From contig NZ_JAJONA010000001.1 of NCBI RefSeq assembly GCF_024699985.1, forward strand, positions 2,356,001 to 2,420,000: DNA of 64,000 bases, in the 5' to 3' direction. Below the pieces are notes generated by a model that saw nothing but the letters and a program-made list of their open reading frames with translations, was not told the DNA's origin and did not search any database. The position numbers and the translations under genes were made by a program. Within the stretch, counting starts at the first letter, position 1; each line of letters begins with the position of its first letter. This DNA is from Phenylobacterium sp. J367 (GTDB lineage: Bacteria; Pseudomonadota; Alphaproteobacteria; Caulobacterales; Caulobacteraceae). Positions 56,025 through 62,587 of the stretch are shown here, piece by piece.

Positions 56025-56498
56025 ATGGGCGCCGTCACACGTTTCCTCGCCGGCAGCGCCGCCCTGGCCTTGGTGCTGGGCCTCGGCCAGCGCGCCGCCG
56101 CCCCGTCGCAGAAGGGCGCCGAGCGCGGCGTCCGCCAGGCGCTGATCCGGCTCAACCAGCATCTCGCGAAGCGCGACCTCGCCCTCGTGGACGAGTTCAT
56201 GCCGGACCACGACACCCTGCTGGTTGGCTCGGAGCTCGGCGAGGTCGCCCGCGGCCCCGACGGCCTGCGCCGGCATTTCCAGGCGCTCTTCGACCGCACC
56301 GACACCCTGGTCTTCGACTGGCGGGAGGTGGAGGTCTCGGTGCATGGGCCCATCGCCTGGCTGCACGCCGAGGGCCACGCCGTGGTGCGCGAGGCCGGCG
56401 CGACCGAGCATCGCCGCGCCTACCGCCTGACCGGCGTCTTCGCCCTGCATCACGGCCAGTGGAAGTGGCGCCTGTTCCATGGCTCCGAGCCCGCCTGA
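56025..56498 (+). CDS. SnoaL-like (NTF2 fold) exported protein
   Basis: A 157-residue protein from ATG 56025 with a hydrophobic N-terminus (MGAVTRFLAGSAALALVLGL) that looks like a signal peptide. The body is NTF2/SnoaL-like: RQALIRLNQHLAKRDLALVD, HDTLLVGSELGEVARGPDGL, HFQALFDRTDTLVFDWREVE, and GVFALHHGQWKWRLFHGS at the end, a DUF4440-type pattern. Such small cone-shaped barrels may be hydrolases or binding proteins. No clear catalytic set is visible. It lies ahead of the AIM24 gene, separated by 32 bases. Confidence 0.8.
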   Translation: MGAVTRFLAGSAALALVLGLGQRAAAPSQKGAERGVRQALIRLNQHLAKRDLALVDEFMPDHDTLLVGSELGEVARGPDGLRRHFQALFDRTDTLVFDWREVEVSVHGPIAWLHAEGHAVVREAGATEHRRAYRLTGVFALHHGQWKWRLFHGSEPA

Positions 56499-56530
56499 TC
56501 CGTCCGAACCCTCAAGCTAGGAAGTCCTCC

Positions 56531-57364
56531 ATGAGCCAAGGTCCCTGGAGCCACCACCGCACGGCCGCCCTGGCCGACGACATCGACTTCGACATCAAGG
56601 GCCAGGAGCTGCAGTTCGTCGAGATCGAGCTCGATCCCGGCGAGAGCGCCATCGCCGAGGCCGGCGCCCTGGTCTGGAAGGACGCCTCGGTCGGCATGAC
56701 CACCGTCTTCGGCGACGGCTCGGGCGGCGAGGGCGCGGGCTTCATGGGCAAGCTCCTGGGCGCCGGCAAGCGGCTGATCACCGGCGAGAGCCTGTTCACC
56801 ACCGTCTTCACCCACAACGGCGGCGGCAAGGCCAAGGTCGCCTTCGCCTCGCCGACGCCCGGCGCCATCCTGCCGCTGCACCTGGGCGAGCTCGGCGGGA
56901 CCCTGATCTGCCAGAAGGACGCCTTCCTCGCCGCCGCCCGCGGCGTCTCCATCGGCATCCAGTTCCAGCGCCGGATGATGACCGGCCTGTTCGGCGGCGA
57001 GGGCTTCATCATGCAGCGCCTGGACGGCGACGGCTGGGTCTTCGTCCAGATGGGCGGCACGGTGGTGGAGCGCGAGCTCGCGGCCGGCGAGGAGATCCAC
57101 GTCGATACCGGCTGCCTGGCCGCCTATACGCCCAGCGTCGACTTCGACCTCGTCATGGCCGGCGGGGTGAAGAGCGTCATCTTTGGCGGCGAGGGCCTGT
57201 TCTTCGCCCGCCTCACCGGCCCCGGGAAGGTCTGGATTCAGTCCCTGCCGTTCTCCCGCCTGGCCGGCCGGATGCTCGCCGCCGCCGGCGGCGTGGGCGG
57301 CCAGAACCGCGGCGAAGGCTCCGTCCTCGGCGGCCTCGGCGACATCATCGGCGGCAACCGCTGA
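56531..57364 (+). CDS. AIM24 / TIGR00266 family protein
   Basis: A 277-residue protein of the AIM24 (TIGR00266) family: DIDFDIKGQELQFVEIELDP, PGESAIAEAGALVWKDASVG and GGGEGFIMQRLDGDGWVFVQ-type beta-prism repeats, with GEEIHVDTGCLAAYTPSVDF near the end. These bacterial proteins have a double beta-prism fold; the yeast relative is mitochondrial. The function in bacteria is unknown. ATG 56531, 32 bases after the SnoaL-like gene, making a probable two-gene operon. Confidence 0.9.
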   Translation: MSQGPWSHHRTAALADDIDFDIKGQELQFVEIELDPGESAIAEAGALVWKDASVGMTTVFGDGSGGEGAGFMGKLLGAGKRLITGESLFTTVFTHNGGGKAKVAFASPTPGAILPLHLGELGGTLICQKDAFLAAARGVSIGIQFQRRMMTGLFGGEGFIMQRLDGDGWVFVQMGGTVVERELAAGEEIHVDTGCLAAYTPSVDFDLVMAGGVKSVIFGGEGLFFARLTGPGKVWIQSLPFSRLAGRMLAAAGGVGGQNRGEGSVLGGLGDIIGGNR

Positions 57365-57371
57365 CGCCCAG

Positions 57372-57490
57372 GTTCCTCCCCCTCGGGGGAGGTGGCCCGA
57401 AGGGCCGGAGGGGGTGCGCTCAAACGGCGGGCATGACCCCCTCCGTCTCGCCGCTCCGCGGCGATCCACCATCCCCCGATGGGGAGGAAT
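57372..57490. repeat. Palindromic intergenic element, CCCTCCC family (divergent copy)
   Basis: TTCCTCCCCCTCGGGGGAGG near 57372-57391 and CCCCCGATGGGGAGGAA near 57473-57489 are hairpin-forming ends; GGCCGGAGGGGGTG and GACCCCCTCCGTC pair in the interior. The element lies between the AIM24 stop and the M20 gene. Related single hairpins occur at 52701-52719 and 55926-55946, and a further CCCCGCC/GGCGGGG-type copy at about 59150-59210. Confidence 0.7.
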
Positions 57491-57563
57491 TGCGTCCGTG
57501 ACTGGACACCCCCACCCGCCTCGTCCAGCTTCGCGCCCTTGAGTACCCGGGGAGCTTTTCCAG

Positions 57564-59150
57564 ATGAAGACCACGCTGCCGCTCGCGCTTGCCGCGATCC
57601 TCGCCTGCACGTCGGCGAACGCCGCCTCGCTGCCGGCCATGAAACAGCAGGCGATCGCCGGTGTGGAGGCCCGCGCCCGGCTCGCCCAGCAGATGAACGA
57701 CAGCATCTTCTCGTTCGGCGAGCTCGGCTTCCAGGAGGTGGAGACCTCCCGCTACATCACCGACGTCCTGGAGAAGAACGGCTTCACCGTGACCCGCGGC
57801 GTCTCGGGCATGCCCACCGGCTGGGTCGCGACCTGGACCAACAAGACCGGCGGCCCGGTCGTGGCGCTCGGCTCCGACATCGACGGCATCCCCAAGGCCT
57901 CCCAGACGCCTGGCATCCCCTGGCGCCAGCCGCAGGTGGAGGGCGCGCCGGGCCACGGCGAGGGCCACAACTCCGGCCAGGCGGTGAACGTCGTCGCCGC
58001 GCTGGCGGTGAAGGAGATCATGCAGAAGGAGGGCATCGCCGGCACGCTGATGCTCTGGCCGGGCGTCGCCGAGGAACTGGTGGCCGGCAAGGCCTTCATG
58101 GTCCGCGACGGGGTCTTCAAGGACGTGGACGCGGTGATCTTCACCCACGTGGGCGACAACCTCGGCACGACCTGGGGCAAGCCGTCCGGCACGGGGCTCG
58201 TCTCGGTGGAGTACACCTTCAAGGGGTCCACCGCCCACTCGGCGGGCAAGCCGTGGATGGGCAAGTCGGCGCTCGACGCCGTCAGCCTGATGAACACCGG
58301 CTGGGAGTACCGCCGCGAGCACATCCGGCCCGAGCAGCGCTCGCACTATGTGATCCGCGACGGCGGCGACCAGCCCAACGTCGTGCCGGAGCGCGCCAGC
58401 GTCTGGTATTATTTCCGCGAGCAGGACTTCAAGGGGATCGCCGACCTCTATGCGGTCGGCAACAAGATCGCCGACGGCGCGGCCATGATGACCGACACCA
58501 CGGTTACCCGCCGGGTGCTGGGGACCGCCGCGCCGCGCCACTTCAACCGGCCCATGGCGGAAGCCGCCTACGCCAACATCCGCCAGGTCGGCCTGCCCAG
58601 GTGGTCCGCCGACGACCAGGCCTTCGCCAAGGCCGTCCAGAAGTCGGTGGGCGCCGACAAGGACAAGGGCCTCGACACCGAGCTCGACAAGCTGGAGCCG
58701 CCCAAGGAGAGGCCCGAGAGCGGCGGCTCGGACGACATCGGCGACATCTCCTGGACCCTGCCGACCATCACCATCCGCTATCCGTCGAACATCCCGGGCC
58801 TGCCGGGCCACAACTGGGCCAACGCCATCTCCATGGCGACGCCGATCGCCCACAAGGGCGTGGTGGCCGGGTCGAAGGTGGTCGCCATGACCACGCTCGA
58901 CCTCCTGACCCAGCCGAAGCTCAGGGCCGCCGCCAGGGCCTACTTCACCGACGTTCAGACCAAGGACGAGAAATACGTTCCGATGATCGGCGCCGCCGAC
59001 AAGCCGCCCATCGAGATGAACGCCGCCGTCATGGCCCAATTCCGCGACCAGATGCGGCCGCTCTACTACGACGCCGCCAAATACCCGACCTACCTCGACC
59101 AGCTCGGCGTGAAGTGGCCGACCCTGGAGAAGCCCGCCGAGGCGAAGTAG
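57564..59150 (+). CDS. M20 family amidohydrolase (AbgB-like), exported
   Basis: A 528-residue enzyme with signal peptide MKTTLPLALAAILACTSANA. The order matches AbgB-like amidohydrolases: MNDSIFSFGELGFQEVETSR, GSDIDGIPKASQTPG, the metal motif GHGEGHNSG (usually GH-x-CGHD), GVAEELVAGKAFMV with general base Glu, FTHVGDN and STAHSAGKPWMGKSALDAVS. It may cleave p-aminobenzoyl-glutamate or acyl amino acids. The metal-binding Cys of the family is replaced by Glu in GHGEGHN. The frame is intact. Followed by three microprotein ORFs on the other strand. Confidence 0.88.
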   Translation: MKTTLPLALAAILACTSANAASLPAMKQQAIAGVEARARLAQQMNDSIFSFGELGFQEVETSRYITDVLEKNGFTVTRGVSGMPTGWVATWTNKTGGPVVALGSDIDGIPKASQTPGIPWRQPQVEGAPGHGEGHNSGQAVNVVAALAVKEIMQKEGIAGTLMLWPGVAEELVAGKAFMVRDGVFKDVDAVIFTHVGDNLGTTWGKPSGTGLVSVEYTFKGSTAHSAGKPWMGKSALDAVSLMNTGWEYRREHIRPEQRSHYVIRDGGDQPNVVPERASVWYYFREQDFKGIADLYAVGNKIADGAAMMTDTTVTRRVLGTAAPRHFNRPMAEAAYANIRQVGLPRWSADDQAFAKAVQKSVGADKDKGLDTELDKLEPPKERPESGGSDDIGDISWTLPTITIRYPSNIPGLPGHNWANAISMATPIAHKGVVAGSKVVAMTTLDLLTQPKLRAAARAYFTDVQTKDEKYVPMIGAADKPPIEMNAAVMAQFRDQMRPLYYDAAKYPTYLDQLGVKWPTLEKPAEAK

Positions 59151-59227
59151 CCCCCGCCCTCAATGGGGATGGCCCGCTCGCCGGCCGGCGAGCGGGGCGG
59201 GGAGGGCGCGCTTGAGCCCCGGCCCCC

Positions 59228-59335
59228 TCACCCAGGCCAGAATATCTTCGCCGCGAACACCACGGCCAATCCCACCGCCACCCAGAGCGGCACGTTGCGC
59301 GGGGAGAGGAAGCGGGCCTTGTCGAGCGGGGGCAT
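59228..59335 (-). CDS. Microprotein, single transmembrane segment (35 aa)
   Basis: ATG 59335 with GGAG about nine bases upstream encodes MPPLDKARFLSPRNVPLWVA then VGLAVVFAAKIFWPG. Residues 14-32 make one hydrophobic helix with a basic N-terminal side, so a small inner-membrane protein is likely. It is too short to be found by ordinary gene callers. The upstream ORF (59356-59592) ends 20 bases before it, which favours an operon. No homologue is recalled. Confidence 0.5.
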   Translation of the reverse strand: MPPLDKARFLSPRNVPLWVAVGLAVVFAAKIFWPG

Positions 59336-59355
59336 GGGCGGATCTCCGGAAAGGG

Positions 59356-59592
59356 TCAGGACGGCGGCTTCACGCCGCGGTGGGGCACGAGGGTCTCGCC
59401 GGGCGGGGCCAGCACCCGGGCCGTGCCGCCCAGGGCCTCGACTGCGATGGCGGCGGCGCAGGCCTGGCGCAGCGCCTCGGCCCGGGTGAGGAAGTCGCCG
59501 TAGAACACGTGGTCGCGGGTCACCGACCAGACGCCCGAGCGCAGGATCGCCCGGAAGGTGCAGTCCCGCGGCCGGGCGTCGAGCAGACTCAC
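59356..59592 (-). CDS. Small hypothetical protein (78 aa)
   Basis: A GTG at 59592, overlapping the upstream TGA by four bases (GTGA), gives a protein with CTFRAILRSGVWSVTRDHVF and YGDFLTRAEALRQACAAAIA VEALGG, resembling the DUF2188-like fold (beta hairpin, helix, then VL strand) though I cannot confirm it. The context is a run of short ORFs on the minus strand. The start is chosen because of the overlap. Confidence 0.6.
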   Translation of the reverse strand: MSLLDARPRDCTFRAILRSGVWSVTRDHVFYGDFLTRAEALRQACAAAIAVEALGGTARVLAPPGETLVPHRGVKPPS

Positions 59593-59690
59593 GTCCGTCG
59601 CGCCAGGCTAGGCGCGGTCAGTCGGGTGAGGGCGGGAAGGAGGAGCGCGGCGGCGACGCAGAGGGCGGACGCGACGAACAGGATGGACAT
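59589..59690 (-). CDS. Microprotein, single transmembrane segment (33 aa)
   Basis: ATG 59690 encodes MSILFVASALCVAAALLLPA then LTRLTAPSLARRT, a single hydrophobic helix followed by a basic tail, so N-out/C-in topology is likely. Its TGA overlaps the next gene's GTG by four bases, supporting translation. The Shine-Dalgarno is weak. A short membrane protein of unknown function; no family recognised. Confidence 0.45.
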   Translation of the reverse strand: MSILFVASALCVAAALLLPALTRLTAPSLARRT

Positions 59691-59951
59691 GGCGGGTCTC
59701 ACGGGACGCCGCGCCGGACGTGATCGACCGCTTCGCTGGCGGCACGCGCCCGGCGGCGCCTGGGGGTACACAAGGGTCTTGCCGGCGCCCGGTGGCCAGG
59801 GCGGCGGGCGGGAGAGCCCCGTGCCCTTGGCCGGCGCGGGGATCCCTGGCGTCCGCCGCGATACCCGGCGGCGGATCCCGCGGGCCGCCTGCTCAGCCCG
59901 TGGGGGCGAGCGGGACAAAGGGCCCGCGATCGTCAGTCTTCTGAGCCGACG

Positions 59952-59975
59952 CCCCCGGCCGTCCTCGGCCGGGGG
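59952..59975. terminator. Strong GC hairpin after the GYYD-repeat gene
   Basis: CCCCCGGCCG (59952-59961) pairs perfectly with CGGCCGGGGG (59966-59975) across the loop TCCT, nine bases downstream of the stop of the minus-strand repeat protein at 59984. No T-run follows on either strand, so classification as an intrinsic terminator is tentative. The remaining 59691-59951 region shows no convincing gene. Confidence 0.5.
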
Positions 59976-59983
59976 CTGCCGTC

Positions 59984-61012
59984 TCAGCGGCTGCCGTAGC
60001 GCTCGGCGCGGCCGTTGCGGCTCATCTGGCCCAGGCTGTCGCTCAGCCTGTCGAGGCGCGCGCTGATGGTCGCGCGGCCACGCGGGCCGAGCTCGCCCTG
60101 GCGATTGCGCAGCGAGCGCTCCTCGCGCTCGATGGCGGCGAGCGAGCGCAGCAGGCGGTCGCCCTGGGCGCGGCTCAGGCTGCGGTTGTCGATCCCGCGC
60201 CGGATCTGCCGGTCGAGGTCGGCTTGGCGCTCGTCGATGCTCTGCATCCCGTTGTCGCCGCGGTAGCCGCCCTGCGACGGGCGGTTGTCCGTGGAGATCC
60301 AGCGGCCGCGCGCGTCGTAGTAGCCGACCGCCTCGCCGCGGACCCATCGGCCGTCGCGGTAGTAGCCCGGCTGCGGATCGGCGATCCACACGCCGTTGGC
60401 GTCCCGCCGGCCGTTCGCCTCGCCGGCGATCCAGACGCCGTCGGCGTTGTAGCGGCCCGTCGCGGGGCCCGCGATCCAGCGGCCCGACCGGTCGTAGCGG
60501 CCGGGCGCCGTGGACGCGACCCAGCGGCCGTCGTGGGTATAGTAGCCCGTGGCCGAGGCCGGGACCCAGTGGCCGCGCGTGTCGTAATAGCCGGAGGCCT
60601 GGGCGTCGGTGTCCGCCTGCACCCAGCGGCCGTCGCTGGCGTAGTAGCCGCGCGGCGCGCCGTCGATCCAGGCGCCGGTACGGTCGTAGTAGCCGGCGGC
60701 GTTGGTTCTCGGGGTGGCGGTGGCGTGCCAGGCGCCGTTGTTGTCGTAGTAGCCGTAGGCGCGCGAACAGTCGGGCTTGCCCTTGGACACCTGGTTGCCG
60801 ATCAGCGCGCCGGCGATGCCGCCGATGACGGCGCCTTCGGTGCGGTCGCCGCGGCCGGCCACCGCGCTTCCGGCCAGGGCGCCCAGTCCGGCGCCGGCCA
60901 GCGTGCCCATGGTCTGGTTGGACTGCCGCTGCTCGCACGTCTGTTGCGCGAGGGCCGCGGCAGGAAGGAGGGCCGCGGCGCAGACGCCGGCGACCAGGAT
61001 TTGAATTCGCAT
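59984..61012 (-). CDS. Exported glycine-zipper protein with ~10 GYYD-type repeats
   Basis: A 342-residue protein from ATG 61012 with signal peptide MRIQILVAGVCAAALLPAAA. After TCEQRQSNQ there is a glycine zipper (TMGTLAGAGLGALAGSAVAG, GGIAGALIGNQVSKG) of the 2TM type, then ten imperfect repeats of 14-19 residues with the core GYYDxxGRWI/V (examples GYYDTRGHWVP, GRYDRSGRWIAG, GRRDANGVWIAD, GYYDARGRWIS), and a charged C-terminal helix with SIDERQADLDRQIRRG. The aromatic/Gly repeats suggest a beta-rich, surface-exposed or cell-wall-binding part. A promoter-like sequence lies in the AT-rich region upstream. Confidence 0.75.
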   Translation of the reverse strand: MRIQILVAGVCAAALLPAAALAQQTCEQRQSNQTMGTLAGAGLGALAGSAVAGRGDRTEGAVIGGIAGALIGNQVSKGKPDCSRAYGYYDNNGAWHATATPRTNAAGYYDRTGAWIDGAPRGYYASDGRWVQADTDAQASGYYDTRGHWVPASATGYYTHDGRWVASTAPGRYDRSGRWIAGPATGRYNADGVWIAGEANGRRDANGVWIADPQPGYYRDGRWVRGEAVGYYDARGRWISTDNRPSQGGYRGDNGMQSIDERQADLDRQIRRGIDNRSLSRAQGDRLLRSLAAIEREERSLRNRQGELGPRGRATISARLDRLSDSLGQMSRNGRAERYGSR

Positions 61013-61059
61013 TGGGTGAAGCTCCTGGGGAGAGGAAATACCCCCTCCCGCCGTGGATC

Positions 61060-61087
61060 TATATAAGATCAGGCTTCGCCATAGCAA
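61060..61087 (-). promoter_or_regulatory. Candidate promoter of the GYYD-repeat gene
   Basis: On the minus strand TTGCTA (61087-61082) and TATATA (61065-61060) are separated by 16 bases and point to the ATG at 61012, leaving a leader of about 40 bases with AGGAG. The 61060-61200 region is clearly AT-richer than its surroundings, consistent with a promoter. The sequence match is moderate. Confidence 0.4.
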
Positions 61088-61263
61088 GAATTACTTGTTA
61101 TATTACTCGAATATATTTCTGGAGCGTTTCGGAACCATATCCCTACAGGTGACAATGAATACTTGTTCAGAGTGGGATTTATGTGGCGATCGCGACCCAC
61201 AGGGGCTAGTATCGGGCTTGGCCGATGCGACTTTCGCGCCGGCCGGCCGGAAAGGCCCTCCCC

Positions 61264-61389
61264 ATGAAGATCTTCCCCTCCACCCGCCTGACCCCGGCCA
61301 GGCGCGATCTCGTCGATGCGCGCTCCTCCGCGGCGCCCGCTCCCAAGGTCCAGAAGACCCTGCTCAACGATCCGCGCAGCACGCGCTGA
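61264..61389 (+). CDS. Microprotein (41 aa), Arg/Pro-rich
   Basis: ATG 61264 encodes MKIFPSTRLTPARRDLVDAR then SSAAPAPKVQKTLLNDPRST and a final R, a basic soluble peptide of 41 residues. GGAAAGG precedes it at a slightly long distance, and the ORF lies in the 250-base AT-rich gap. The start and codon use look gene-like, yet no homologue is recalled, so this could be spurious. Confidence 0.4.
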   Translation: MKIFPSTRLTPARRDLVDARSSAAPAPKVQKTLLNDPRSTR

Positions 61390-61461
61390 CGCCCACCGCC
61401 ATGCTGGAGCGCGCCGGAGAGGCTTGACTTCGGCAGCCTCTTGTGTTCTCGTTTCGTTCTC

Positions 61462-62073
61462 ATGCCCGTCGATCCCGAGCACATGGCCGAAGACCGTCAC
61501 ACCGTGACGCTCCGCGCGCTCGCGGGGATGAGCCTGGAGCTCTGCCGCGACCTGCAGCAGCGGGCGCTGAACGCCGAGAACCCCGAGGACGCCGTCCGCC
61601 TCGCCACCGCCTTCCATCGCGTCAGCCGGGGCCTGCGCCAGACGCTGGCGTTGGAACTCAAGCTGGTCCGCTACAAGGACGAGCTGCACTTCAAGGCTCA
61701 GGAGAAAGCCGACCTCGCCGAAGCCCGGGTGAAGGCCGAGGCCGAGACCCGCGAACTCGCCGTCGACCAGCGCCGGAAGGACGTCTGGGAACAGGTCGGC
61801 GACTGCTTCTGGTCCGAGCACGAAGGCGCCGACTGGAACCTCCCCGACGACGGGATCGACAAACCCGACCGCCCGCCGCCCGAAGACCCCATGTGGGACC
61901 GGCTCGAGGCCCTCTCGACGCCGAGGAAGCCAAGCCCGACTTCCTCACCCGCGACTTCGACCTCCTGGTCATCGAAGCCTGCGACGCCATCGGCGGCGAC
62001 CCCACCCCTCATCTACGACATCCGCGGCCGCGAACCCGCCGAGCCCGAGCCCGCAACCGCCGACTCCTCCTAA
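61462..62073 (+). CDS. Caulobacterales-type hypothetical protein (two compensating frame breaks)
   Basis: Residues 1-150 are helical and read MPVDPEHMAEDRHTVTLRAL, then EDAVRLATAFHRVSRGLRQT, LALELKLVRYKDELHFKAQE and RKDVWEQVGDCFWSEHEGAD. A missing base at about 61913-61916 moves the frame so that SDAEEAKPDFLTRDFDLLVI EACDAIGGD is read from the next frame, and an extra C at 62005-62008 restores the first frame for PTLIYDIRGREPAEPEPA. Corrected length is about 203 residues. ATG 61462 has no obvious Shine-Dalgarno; ATG 61483 is an alternative. A conserved hypothetical of this family as far as I recall, function unknown. Confidence 0.65.
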   Translation: MPVDPEHMAEDRHTVTLRALAGMSLELCRDLQQRALNAENPEDAVRLATAFHRVSRGLRQTLALELKLVRYKDELHFKAQEKADLAEARVKAEAETRELAVDQRRKDVWEQVGDCFWSEHEGADWNLPDDGIDKPDRPPPEDPMWDRLEALSTPRKPSPTSSPATSTSWSSKPATPSAATPPLIYDIRGREPAEPEPATADSS

Positions 62074-62074
62074 C

Positions 62075-62400
62075 TCCGCTCATCCCGGCGAAAGCCGGGA
62101 TCCAAGCTGACTCAGCCAGCGCGCTCCGCGCGCAAGTCGAACCACAGAAACACACAGAACCACACAGAAGGCGGGCCACCCGGATGGCTAGGCGCCTCGA
62201 TCGTCGTTGCGCGCCTTCCAGGCGCGCGAGTCACGCCTGCCATCTCCCCCGACCTCAACCTGTTCAGCCCCTTCTGTGTGTTTCTGTGTGTTTCTGTGGT
62301 TCCATACCCGGCCCGCACCGAGCCCGCCGGCCACACCCGCGAAATCCGTGGTTCCAAAGCGACCTCAGCCTGGATCCCGGCTTTCGCCGGGATGAGCGGA
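62075..62400. repeat. Nested inverted repeat, REP-like (326 bp)
   Basis: A 30-base sequence at 62075-62104, containing the hairpin ATCCCGGC-GAAA-GCCGGGAT, is repeated exactly in reverse complement at 62371-62400. Inside, 62139-62170 (GAACCACAGAAACACACAG...) matches the reverse complement of 62271-62302 at 31 of 32 bases. The CATCCCGG end is related to the element at 18568-18667. GAAATCCGTGGTTCC near 62341 recurs near 62473 with one change, just outside. There is no coding content in the 514-base gap 62074-62587. Confidence 0.85.
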
Positions 62401-62587
62401 GGAGGGGCGGATCAATTTCGCGCCTCTCGTGGCCCCAACCCCGACACCCGCCCACGTCCACTGGCCATCCGTGAAATCCGCGGTTCCATTCCTTCAAGCC
62501 ACCGCACGCGTTGCCGCCGCCACGCCTTGCGCTAAAACCGCTCGCTCGGGGCCCGTCCGAAGGCCCGCTCACGGGGAAGTCCTCACC

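Noticed and set aside
62074-62587. Insertion sequence or prophage remnant at the nested inverted repeat
   Set aside because: No transposase, integrase or duplicated target is visible. The palindromes fit a REP-like element better.
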